This document shows, one piece after another, positions 35,136 through 42,709 of a stretch of DNA of 64,000 nucleotides. The position numbers and the translations under genes were made by a program. The DNA is from Cyclobacteriaceae bacterium (GTDB taxonomy: Bacteria > Bacteroidota > Bacteroidia > Cytophagales > Cyclobacteriaceae), in assembly GCA_028285685.1 (NCBI GenBank), contig JANQOR010000035.1, positions 174,577 to 238,576 on the forward strand. The letters are read 5' to 3'. Below the pieces are notes generated by a model, which worked only from the letters and a program-made list of their open reading frames with translations, was not told the origin of the DNA and made no database searches. Every line of letters starts with the position of its first letter. Positions within the stretch are counted from its first letter, which is position 1.

Positions 35136-35542
35136 TCAATTTTTCGTGTTATAGGGTGATAGAGTTGATCGGGGAATTAGTGTGGATTTGATTCTCGCAA
35201 TGTTGATGCATGTGCAAGAAATCCAAGTGAAAGTACGATCTACCTGGCAGGAGAAGCCTTTTCGTGAGTATATAGATGATCTACAGGGTTAAATAGTGGT
35301 TGAACTTCCTGAGAAACCGCTTGTCTTCTTTTTGAAAGGAGGAAACGGAGAAACGTTCACACCTTCAGGTTTGAGTCAAGGATGGGCGATGAATGAAGGT
35401 GGTGAGTGGGTGATGAAAGAGCGGAGGTGGGATTGTCAGGTCCGTGCCAAGTGGCATTCTTGACTAGAAAGAAGCACCAACGTGGCAGGCATTGGCCGCA
35501 GAGCCGTAGAAGCCTCAGCCCGACCACATAGTTGGTACTATT
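35136..35542. other. Gap with a degraded reading frame and a degenerate repeat
   Basis: This gap holds a plus-strand frame broken by one stop (35182-35463) and one half of a degenerate direct repeat: TGATCTACA at 35277-35285 and GGTTGAACTT at 35298-35307. The same two words recur at 36177-36185 and 36199-36208 with nearly the same spacing. No promoter or terminator is clear. Confidence 0.4.
35182..35463 (+). pseudogene. Broken small reading frame of unknown origin
   Basis: One frame runs from a GTG at 35182 (ATG at 35200) to a stop at 35461-35463 and is interrupted by a TAA at 35290-35292. The first part reads VQEIQVKVRSTWQEKPFREY and ends DDLQG. After the stop, the second part reads IVVELPEKPLVFFLKGGNGE and ends CQVRAKWHS. 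The composition of both parts looks protein-like. It could be a decayed gene, or two tiny genes, or chance. I recognise no family. Confidence 0.35.
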
Positions 35543-36019
35543 TCAATAGCTGGCAAATTTTTCAAAAACCAGCGCCACGTTAGGCGCCGGTTTCTTCGTT
35601 GATCTCGGTAGATCAACAGCCTGAGTTTGCCACTTAGCATTTGTAAGGATGTCGAGTTCAATAGAGGCAGCATGATGGCTACTGACTTCGAGGATTCTTA
35701 TACCGTTGTAAGCAAATTGATTAAGATAGACGGTTAGGTCTGTAAAGGATTCTAGGCTTAAGGAAGGTTCGCCAGTTGTTTCATCACCCTGGTGAGACCC
35801 TTCACTCATAGTGATGGAATTGGTGGTGAAGGCCAGTATCATTGTTTCGCCTACGCTTGAGCCAAAACAAGCTGAAGCATTATTTATGCTCAAAGATCCA
35901 ATCAATTGACGTTCGATCATTTGTGCTTCTCCTGACAGTGCTAATAGCAGGAAAATCAAGGTGAGGTAAATGATTTTGAAAAAAAGCTTATGGGGGGGCG
36001 TTTGTGGATCGTATTTCAT
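35543..36019 (-). CDS. Small secreted protein of unknown function
   Basis: A 158-residue protein with a polar N terminus followed by a strong signal segment (IIYLTLIFLLLALSGEAQ). The mature start (ERQLIGSLSINNASACFGSS, then VGETMILAFTTNSITMSEGS and HQ) faintly recalls the opening of surface proteins of Bacteroidota, which read like ...ASFTVGEV...TLTQGFHQ. The usual long remainder and C-terminal sorting domain are missing, so it could be a truncated relic. It lies in the accessory patch, flanked by a degenerate direct repeat pair. Coding status is moderately supported by its length and signal peptide. Confidence 0.5.
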   Translation of the reverse strand: MKYDPQTPPHKLFFKIIYLTLIFLLLALSGEAQMIERQLIGSLSINNASACFGSSVGETMILAFTTNSITMSEGSHQGDETTGEPSLSLESFTDLTVYLNQFAYNGIRILEVSSHHAASIELDILTNAKWQTQAVDLPRSTKKPAPNVALVFEKFASY

Positions 36020-36409
36020 TATTTAGTTGGTATAGTTGGTTTGTTTATAAACACAAGAACTCTTGATCATCTATTGTGATTGTGATATTATGATGGGGTG
36101 GGAAGGCTAGTTTGTGATGTGGGAGTTTAAAGTAATTGGAACTTCTTGATACGTCCCAAGGAGGGCGGTATACATGTGATCTACATGGTTGTTTGGGAGG
36201 TTGAACTTTCCTGGTCAGCCTTGGAAGGTTTGCCATTCCGCGGACCAGTGTTAGCTGGTCGAAGCAATCCTGGTCTCATTTATGGTTGAGATTCTTTCAC
36301 CCCAGGGTTCGAGATGACGAAGGAGCTCTCATACTCTTTTCTAGGCGCGGTATAGAGCAATAATGACCCTAAGCACCCTTCAACAAGGGATTCTTCTATC
36401 TTTGCCGCC
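36020..36409. other. Gap with the second degenerate repeat and the hutG promoter
   Basis: No convincing gene is seen. TGATCTACA (36177-36185) and GGTTGAACTT (36199-36208) repeat words from 35277-35307, about 900 bp away in the same orientation. The last 13 bases carry the hutG promoter element. Confidence 0.4.
36397..36404 (+). promoter_or_regulatory. -7 promoter element of hutGF (leaderless type)
   Basis: TATCTTTG matches TAnnTTTG exactly and is followed by CCGCC and the ATG at 36410, so the transcript should start at or next to the start codon. Confidence 0.6.
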
Positions 36410-37216
36410 ATGAGTCTATTCGAGATCAAGGCACCAGTTGTAGACCCTGTTCCGATCATCATCAGTGTTCCGCATTCAGGGACTCAATTTCCTGAGGAAC
36501 TAAAAACACGTTTCAAAAAGAGGATGAGAAAGCACCTGGATGACACGGATTGGTTTGTGCATCGATTGTATGCTTTTGCCTCTGATCTCGGCATCTCGAT
36601 CATCAAGGCCAATCTTAGCCGCTGGGTGATTGATCTTAACCGTGATCCGGAAAGTGTTCCGCTCTACAACGATGGTCGGCTCATTACCAGCATTTGCCCA
36701 ACTACAGATTTTTTCGGCAACCAGCTGTACGGCTTTTCGGATCTGGAACCAAGTGCTGAGGAGATCGAGCGAAGGAAGGAAACCTACTACTGGCCCTACT
36801 ATCATGCAATTGAGGAGCTTTTGAGTGAGCGAAAAAGACAGTTTGGGAAAGTCCTGCTTTGGGACGCTCACTCCATCCGACACCTGGTGAGTACAATAAG
36901 GAAAGATCCTTTTCCTGATATGATTTTGGGGAACAACGGTGAAAAGACAGCTCATCCCGCTATTATAATGGCCGCCTTAGACGGGCTGAGATCCGGACCT
37001 TTCACTGTGAATCACAATTCCCCATTTAAAGGAGGACACATTACACGCTATTTTGGAAACCCGGAGCATGGGGTACATGCCTTGCAATTGGAAATGAATA
37101 AAATCCTTTACATGGACGATAACGAGATCACATGGAACAGCAACCGGTCCGATACGGTTATCGACACCTTGAAGCCTACGATGGCTGGGCTTGTAAAAAC
37201 GATGAATTCGATATGA
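36410..37216 (+). CDS. hutG: N-formylglutamate amidohydrolase
   Basis: A 268-residue zinc hydrolase that splits N-formylglutamate to glutamate and formate, the last step of one histidine-degradation route. IISVPHSGTQFP gives the first zinc His, DTDWFVHRLYAFA the second block, SRWVIDLNRDP the substrate-binding segment, and LLWDAHSIRH the third. The stop overlaps the hutF start (ATGA), so the two are translated together. hutH, hutU and hutI are not in the window. Confidence 0.9.
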   Translation: MSLFEIKAPVVDPVPIIISVPHSGTQFPEELKTRFKKRMRKHLDDTDWFVHRLYAFASDLGISIIKANLSRWVIDLNRDPESVPLYNDGRLITSICPTTDFFGNQLYGFSDLEPSAEEIERRKETYYWPYYHAIEELLSERKRQFGKVLLWDAHSIRHLVSTIRKDPFPDMILGNNGEKTAHPAIIMAALDGLRSGPFTVNHNSPFKGGHITRYFGNPEHGVHALQLEMNKILYMDDNEITWNSNRSDTVIDTLKPTMAGLVKTMNSI

Positions 37217-38598
37217 AAAGCACCACCTATCATCTTAAGGGACTTCTGCAAAACTCAGGATGGTTGCAAAATGTAAGGGTCACCATTAATCACAAGGGGC
37301 GTATCACAGAGATCGCTTCAGAACAAAAGGCTGAATCTGGAGATAAAGTGATGGACGGTTGGGGTATTCCTGGTTTTCAAAACGCACATTCGCATGCCTT
37401 TCAATATGCCATGGCTGGCCTTGCTGAATCTCACAGTGATTCGGCAAATGCCGACGATTTTTGGAGCTGGAGAGAAGCCATGTATCAGTTGGCATTGGGA
37501 GTTAACCCGCAACAAATGGAGGCCATTGCCACGATGCTTTACTCTGAGATGGCTCGACACGGCTACACCAATGTGGCAGAGTTTCACTATGTTCATCACA
37601 ACAAGGATGGACAATCATATGATAACCTGGCGGAGATTGGAAGTAGGTTGATCGCTGCAGCTCAAACAGCAGGTATCGGAATTACACTGGTTCCGATTTT
37701 TTATCAAAAAGGAGGATTTGGCAAAGACCCCAATGATAGACAACGAAGATTCATCTCGTCGACCGTCGACGATTACTTGAAGTTATTGGATGCCAGCGCT
37801 GCTGCGTGTGCTTTTTATGACAACGCCAATGGTGGTATCGGAATACACTCGATGCGTGGGGTTGAACCAACCGATATTGAGCTAGTTGCCAAGACATTTC
37901 AAAAAGATCTTCCATTTCACATCCATGTGGCAGAGCAGTTAAAAGAAATCGAAGACTGTGTCACCTATCTAGGGAAAAGACCCGTTGAATGGTTGCTGGA
38001 AAACGTGGAGCTTGATGAACGATTTCATTTAGTTCATGCAACACATTTAACCGAAGGAGAAACGACTGGTGTTGCCAGAAGCAAAGCCAATGTTGTGTTA
38101 TGCCCCAGTACAGAAGGGAATCTGGGCGATGGAATTTTTCCGCTTCGGAAATATCAACAAGCAGGAGGTAAATGGAGTATCGGCACGGATAGTCATGTTG
38201 GAATTAATCCATTGGAAGAACTCAGAATCCTGGACTATGGACAGCGATTAGTGTCGCACAAGCGAAATACCTTTTATTCTGATGAGCAGGGGAATAGCGG
38301 TTTGTATGCCTTAGAAATGGCTACAGTAACTGGTAGAAAAGCCATGAATAACTCAGAATCTGAATTTTTTAAGGTAGGAGAGCCGTTTAGTGCCTGTGTC
38401 GTCGATGCCAAAGCTCCACTTGTTGCCACCTCTAGGCTAGAAAACCTTGCTTCTACCATGGTTTACTCAGCTGATCCATCGATGGTATTAGCAACCATTT
38501 CCTATGGTGAAGTTGTTGCACATGAGGGAAGACACTACTTGGAGGAGCAGGTACATAAGGACTTCATCAAGGCGATCAAGGAAATAGGGAATCGCTAG
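37213..38598 (+). CDS. hutF: Formimidoylglutamate deiminase
   Basis: A 461-residue amidohydrolase-superfamily deiminase converting N-formimidoylglutamate to N-formylglutamate and ammonia. The metal site starts with NAHSHAFQYAM, and FHIHVAEQLKEI, LVHATHLTEGET and GTDSHVGINPLEELR supply the later His and Asp ligands. The start is the ATG at 37213 (MKSTTYHLKG), overlapping the hutG stop. A longer in-frame reading from 37132 lies inside hutG and is rejected. Together with HutG it forms the five-step histidine pathway that avoids formamide and tetrahydrofolate. Confidence 0.92.
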   Translation: MKSTTYHLKGLLQNSGWLQNVRVTINHKGRITEIASEQKAESGDKVMDGWGIPGFQNAHSHAFQYAMAGLAESHSDSANADDFWSWREAMYQLALGVNPQQMEAIATMLYSEMARHGYTNVAEFHYVHHNKDGQSYDNLAEIGSRLIAAAQTAGIGITLVPIFYQKGGFGKDPNDRQRRFISSTVDDYLKLLDASAAACAFYDNANGGIGIHSMRGVEPTDIELVAKTFQKDLPFHIHVAEQLKEIEDCVTYLGKRPVEWLLENVELDERFHLVHATHLTEGETTGVARSKANVVLCPSTEGNLGDGIFPLRKYQQAGGKWSIGTDSHVGINPLEELRILDYGQRLVSHKRNTFYSDEQGNSGLYALEMATVTGRKAMNNSESEFFKVGEPFSACVVDAKAPLVATSRLENLASTMVYSADPSMVLATISYGEVVAHEGRHYLEEQVHKDFIKAIKEIGNR

Positions 38599-38612
38599 CT
38601 CGTTCCCTATTT
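38582..38612 (+). terminator. Hairpin overlapping the hutF stop
   Basis: AAATAGGGAA (38582-38591) pairs perfectly with TTCCCTATTT (38603-38612) around an 11-nt loop that contains the hutF stop codon. The T tail is short, so it may be a weak terminator or an mRNA 3'-end stabiliser. Confidence 0.5.
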
Positions 38613-38638
38613 GATTGCAATTTCCTCTGTGCATATCG

Positions 38639-39223
38639 TCATTCTACCTTTCTCCCTGTTCCTTTCATGGTTAGGTTATATTCTGTTAGAGGCATATCGG
38701 AGAAATTGGCAATGTTGGTACGCTCAAAAGAAGTGTAGTCTTCACTAAATTGATAGACGTCGACATACCGTTCCAACATGTTCCGTTGAACATTTAGCTG
38801 GCCTCTTATGACGAATTGACGATTGGTGGAATCATATTTCAGCAGTTCCAGGCCGGTGGCAGGCCAGTTGCTGTATATCCCGATCCGCTCAAACGAATTT
38901 TCAAATCTTCCGTATCGAATCGCTGCCTGGATCTCTCGTTTACGCCCCTCAAAATTTCCTCCACGACCTACCAACTCTCCTCTGCAAATGATGAACATTG
39001 GTTTTCCGTTCAACTCAAGGTCATATTCGCAAATTTGAAATCCTTCTTCTGTAAAATACATCCCACGTGTTGTGTCGTGCGTATCGTACCATTCAAAATT
39101 GATTTCCCATTTTCCAATCATGAAGTCCAGATCCTGAACGGTCGGACGAATTTGATCTTGTCCATGTAAAAGAATTGAAGATAGAATAGCTAGGATTGAA
39201 AGTGTAAGTCTATAAGCAGTCAT
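38639..39223 (-). CDS. Secreted DUF1579-like protein
   Basis: A 194-residue protein with a signal peptide (MTAYRLTLSILAILSSILLHGQ). PTVQDLDFMIGKWEINFEWY resembles DUF1579-type calycin-like beta-barrel proteins (usual motif F-x-GxWx). The rest is beta-rich with alternating aromatic residues. Its function is not known. A GATTAATTAATACG site lies 55 nt upstream of the start, shared with the divergent promoter region of the AraC-type gene. Confidence 0.65.
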   Translation of the reverse strand: MTAYRLTLSILAILSSILLHGQDQIRPTVQDLDFMIGKWEINFEWYDTHDTTRGMYFTEEGFQICEYDLELNGKPMFIICRGELVGRGGNFEGRKREIQAAIRYGRFENSFERIGIYSNWPATGLELLKYDSTNRQFVIRGQLNVQRNMLERYVDVYQFSEDYTSFERTNIANFSDMPLTEYNLTMKGTGRKVE

Positions 39224-39277
39224 CGGATTATTAGTTTTTGATGCTAATTAAGTCCGATGGTCGGGCTGGTTCTTCTT

Positions 39278-39291
39278 GATTAATTAATACG
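39278..39291. repeat. 14-bp repeat GATTAATTAATACG, copy 1
   Basis: It is identical to 40387-40400 and in the same orientation. It sits between the AraC-type gene and the DUF1579-like gene, 55 nt upstream of the latter's start. Related TTAATTAAT words surround both copies. Confidence 0.65.
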
Positions 39292-39304
39292 ATTGATGCT
39301 TTAA

Positions 39305-40348
39305 TTAATTTGATGCTACAACCTCCACAGTCATTGGAGCTGTCTTCTTAAATTCTGACGGAGAAGTTCCCGTTAGCTTTTTGAATGCCGAATTGAAAGA
39401 GGAAAGAGAGTTGAATCCACAGTCATAAGCAATAAAGGCGATCTTATGATTTTGAAATGAGGGATCGACCAGCAGTTCCTTAGCTCTTCGAATTCGATAC
39501 CCATTTGTATAATCAGTGAAGTTCTGGTTTAGGTTTTCGCTAAAAAACCGGGACAGTAGATGTTTGGGTATAGAGGTGATTTGGGAAAGTTCGGTTAGAC
39601 TAAAATCACTGTCGAGATAAGGCTTCTCGTTGACCATTACGCTTTCCACTTTTTCACGATGTTTTTCAATTTGATCGGGAGACAGATTGATGTTTTTGTA
39701 TTTTTTCTTATCACCAAGAGGGGTGAATATCTCCTGGTTCGAAAACATGACAAAACTGATAAAATAGATGACCATGGAATAGATCACTGGTCCGGTTATG
39801 TATGGATTGAGCCCGAAAATGTAGTTAGTGAAATACGAGAGGCAGAATATGGCAACACCTATGAACAGATTTCTGTACCATGGAAAGTAGATCTTCTTCT
39901 GCTTGAAAATGACCCAAAGCAGATACATGCTCCAAATAAGATATGCTGCGGTGAGATATAGTAGCCCCTTGTATCCACCTACGTACCAGAAGTTGGTCAG
40001 GCTCATAAAGGGGCTAGCCATGACAAGAATCAGGGCTGGAAGCAAGATTGCAACTTTAACGATTAGCGTTGCCTTGGAGTCCGTTTTTCTTAGAAAATAC
40101 AACACAAGCATTGGACCAATGAACCCATGTGCCGCGAACCCCATGTTTAGAAAAGATTGATCGGTGATGTCGAAAAAAAACCATCCAATGGATTTGACTA
40201 GCCGCAGTGTAATGGCCAATAACAATGCAGCCAGCAGCAATCGCTCTTCTGGTCGTATGTTTTTAGCATAGAAAATATACACTGAAAGGAACAAGCTTTG
40301 AATAACGCCCGCACCACATACGATCAACCAAAAGGAAGTGACATCCAT
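39305..40348 (-). CDS. AraC-family transcriptional regulator with a multi-pass membrane N-terminus
   Basis: A 347-residue protein. Six or seven hydrophobic segments (about 5-215) precede a C-terminal AraC-type double helix-turn-helix (about 240-338). ELSQITSIPKHLLSRFFSEN is the first HTH and KIAFIAYDCGFNSLSSFNSA the second; FKKLTGTSPSEFK is the usual family ending. Membrane-bound AraC regulators are common in Bacteroidota, and they sense signals at or in the membrane. The 14-bp repeats next to its own promoter and that of the DUF1579-like gene are candidate binding sites. Confidence 0.9.
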   Translation of the reverse strand: MDVTSFWLIVCGAGVIQSLFLSVYIFYAKNIRPEERLLLAALLLAITLRLVKSIGWFFFDITDQSFLNMGFAAHGFIGPMLVLYFLRKTDSKATLIVKVAILLPALILVMASPFMSLTNFWYVGGYKGLLYLTAAYLIWSMYLLWVIFKQKKIYFPWYRNLFIGVAIFCLSYFTNYIFGLNPYITGPVIYSMVIYFISFVMFSNQEIFTPLGDKKKYKNINLSPDQIEKHREKVESVMVNEKPYLDSDFSLTELSQITSIPKHLLSRFFSENLNQNFTDYTNGYRIRRAKELLVDPSFQNHKIAFIAYDCGFNSLSSFNSAFKKLTGTSPSEFKKTAPMTVEVVASN

Positions 40349-40386
40349 GTTGCGATAAAAAGGTTAATTAATTAATAAACCTAACA

Positions 40387-40400
40387 GATTAATTAATACG
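40387..40400. repeat. 14-bp repeat GATTAATTAATACG, copy 2
   Basis: It lies in the 87-nt divergent region between the AraC-type gene (start 40348) and the transporter gene (start 40436), so it is promoter-proximal to both. It is identical to copy 1. Confidence 0.65.
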
Positions 40401-40435
40401 GAAGGCCTGCCTTTGACGGTTTCGTAACTAAGTCC

Positions 40436-41746
40436 ATGAAGTTTTTGACTATGGATCTTTTGAAGTCGGTCTTTAATGTTTCAGATGGAGAATGGAAACG
40501 TGTTCTGTATTCCTTTCTCTTTTTCTTCTTCTTGATGAGTTCATATTTTATCCTCCGACCGGTGCGTGACGAGATGGGAATTCAGGCAGGTGTTGAAAAT
40601 ATGCAATGGCTCTTTACCGGCACGTTCGTTGCAATGCTCGTGGTAGTTCCGGTTTTTGCATACCTGTTGAGAAAGATCAAAAGAACGGTGCTAATTCCTG
40701 GCATCTACATCTTCTTTTCGTTAAACATCCTGCTGTTCTATGCTTCGTTTCAATGGCTCAACCTATCGGTGATTTCAGGCATTTTCTTCATTTGGCTCAG
40801 TGTATTTAACCTGTTTGTCATCTCGATTTTCTGGAGTTTTAGTTCCGATATCTTTAGTACTGAGCAGGCGAAGCGACTATATGGACCTATAGCTGCGGGC
40901 GGAAGTACTGGTGCCATTCTCGGTCCAATGGTAACTTCCGTTCTGGTTGAAAAAATTGGAATTGACAACCTCCTGATGATCTCCTCTGGGCTGCTCCTTT
41001 TAGCTACGATCTTCATAAATAAACTCATACGCGAGTGCCGAAGCGACAATGAAAGAAACTTGACCTATCAGATGGACAAAGACATTTGGTCGGGTATAAA
41101 AATGATGATTCAATCTCCGCTTTTGAGGCACGTGGGAGTATTTATACTTCTTTACACGACTATTTCGACATTTCTCTATTTCGAACAAGCACATATTGTT
41201 TCGGAGGCGTTCTCATCTTCCAGTGATCGTACTGCATACTTTGCACTACGTGATTTGCTAGTGAATTCGTTTACGCTCGTTTTTCAATTTTTTCTAACTG
41301 AGAAAATTATTAGAAAGTGGGGTGTGGCCTTTTGCCTGATGCTTGTCCCGCTAGTAGCGGTTGTTGGTTTCCTCGGGCTGGCATTTAGCCAATCTGTCTA
41401 TTTACTACTTGTTTTTCAGGTAGCTTATCGCTCATTGAGCTTTTCAGTTCAAAAACCAGCACGCGAGATTTTGTTTACCTCTGTGTCGGTAGGAGAGCGG
41501 TACAAATCAAAGAATTTCATGGATACAGCATGGTATCGCGGTGGAGATGCGATGAGCGGATGGCTTTTTGCCGGATTGGTTTCTGTCATATCTTCTTTGC
41601 AGATGGTGGCCCTAATAACTGTACCAATCGCCTTGGGCTGGATGCTTTCAGGAAAGAAAATAGGTAAAATATTCAGTCAGAAAATTATTAAATTCTATGA
41701 AGTTGATAGGGCTGGAACAGACAAGAATGCAGTGAAAGTTGCTTAG
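40436..41746 (+). CDS. MFS-type transporter, Npt/ATP:ADP translocase-like
   Basis: A 436-residue inner-membrane protein with about twelve helices. SSYFILRPVRDEMGIQAGVE and the helix that follows resemble the nucleotide-transporter (Npt1/Npt2, TlcA) branch of the MFS that includes free-living bacterial members of unknown substrate. LFVISIFWSFSSDIFSTEQA and YGPIAAGGSTGAILGP support this. The bacterial relatives outside intracellular parasites have no proven substrate, so nucleotide transport should not be assumed. It shares its 5' region with the AraC-type gene and sits 24 nt before an aldo/keto reductase gene. Confidence 0.68.
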   Translation: MKFLTMDLLKSVFNVSDGEWKRVLYSFLFFFFLMSSYFILRPVRDEMGIQAGVENMQWLFTGTFVAMLVVVPVFAYLLRKIKRTVLIPGIYIFFSLNILLFYASFQWLNLSVISGIFFIWLSVFNLFVISIFWSFSSDIFSTEQAKRLYGPIAAGGSTGAILGPMVTSVLVEKIGIDNLLMISSGLLLLATIFINKLIRECRSDNERNLTYQMDKDIWSGIKMMIQSPLLRHVGVFILLYTTISTFLYFEQAHIVSEAFSSSSDRTAYFALRDLLVNSFTLVFQFFLTEKIIRKWGVAFCLMLVPLVAVVGFLGLAFSQSVYLLLVFQVAYRSLSFSVQKPAREILFTSVSVGERYKSKNFMDTAWYRGGDAMSGWLFAGLVSVISSLQMVALITVPIALGWMLSGKKIGKIFSQKIIKFYEVDRAGTDKNAVKVA

Positions 41747-41770
41747 AGTTGGAGTTGTTCAGTAAAAAAC

Positions 41771-42697
41771 ATGACTATGAAATCATTATCAAGAAGAGAG
41801 GCACTTAAGTACCTGGGGATGGGTTCTATGGGCCTAGCGCTACCTAACCTGGCATCTAACACAACCACGAACATCATGAAAAGAGCTATTCCTTCTACTG
41901 GAGAAAAAATAGGAATTGTTGGTTTAGGCACCTGGCAGACCTTTGATGTTGGCGGTTCGGAATCTGGGAGAGCACCACTGAAAGAAGTGTTGAAAGCCCT
42001 GGTTGAAAACGGAGGAAATGTGGTGGATTCTTCCCCGATGTATGGCTCTTCCGAGAAGGTGGTTGGTGACCTGACGAGGGAGCTTGACTTAGAGGAACCA
42101 ATTTTTTACGCTACCAAGGTCTGGACCACCGGTGAGGCGAGAGGCAAGTCTCAAATGCAGCAGTCAATGGAAAAGATGGGAGCAAGTCCCATGGACCTGA
42201 TGCAGATCCACAACCTTCAGGACTGGAAGACGCATATTAAGACCCTGTACGATTGGAAGGAGCGTGGATTGATCAGATACATTGGAATTACCCATTACCT
42301 TGACAGTTCGCATAATGATCTGGAAAGAATTATTAAGTCTGAGAACATTGATTTTTTACAAGTCAATTTTTCGATTGCAAACAGGAATGCGGAACGATCA
42401 CTACTGCCTGCGGCCCGCGACAACGGTGTGGCTGTATTGACCAACCGACCTTATTCGGGAGGATCTTTATTTAGAAAAACAAAAGGTAAGGAACTACCCG
42501 AATGGAGCTCCGACTTTGATTGCTCAAGTTGGGGGCAGTTTTTCCTAAAATACTTACTGTCAAATCCAGCCGTGACCTGTGTCATCCCAGGCACCTCAAA
42601 GCCGCACCATATGAAAGATAACTTGGGAGCTGGGTTAGGAAGAATGCCTTCCGAGTCTCATAGGAAAAAAATGATTGAACTAATCAACTCAATTTAA
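41771..42697 (+). CDS. Tat-exported aldo/keto reductase
   Basis: A 308-residue protein with an N-terminal twin-arginine signal (SRREALKYLGMGSMGLALP), then an aldo/keto reductase barrel. Of the catalytic tetrad, D and Y are visible in VVDSSPMYGSSE, K in FYATKVWT and H in LMQIHNLQDW. An NADPH-binding stretch near the C terminus (VTCVIPGTSKPHH) is in place. Tat export would fit a protein folded with its cofactor before crossing the membrane. It lies between the Npt-like transporter and the ABC permease, with short gaps (24 and 12 nt), so the three are probably one transcript. Confidence 0.88.
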   Translation: MTMKSLSRREALKYLGMGSMGLALPNLASNTTTNIMKRAIPSTGEKIGIVGLGTWQTFDVGGSESGRAPLKEVLKALVENGGNVVDSSPMYGSSEKVVGDLTRELDLEEPIFYATKVWTTGEARGKSQMQQSMEKMGASPMDLMQIHNLQDWKTHIKTLYDWKERGLIRYIGITHYLDSSHNDLERIIKSENIDFLQVNFSIANRNAERSLLPAARDNGVAVLTNRPYSGGSLFRKTKGKELPEWSSDFDCSSWGQFFLKYLLSNPAVTCVIPGTSKPHHMKDNLGAGLGRMPSESHRKKMIELINSI

Positions 42698-42709
42698 GAT
42701 ACCAGGAAC

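Noticed and set aside
35579-35585. GTTAGGC, which looks like an integron attC core site.
   Set aside because: It lies inside the coding frame of the 158-residue protein, with no paired GCCTAAC half at a proper distance and no integrase nearby. Chance.
37132-37212. An earlier start for hutF.
   Set aside because: It lies in the hutG reading region and adds 27 residues not typical of the family; the ATG overlapping the hutG stop is a better start.
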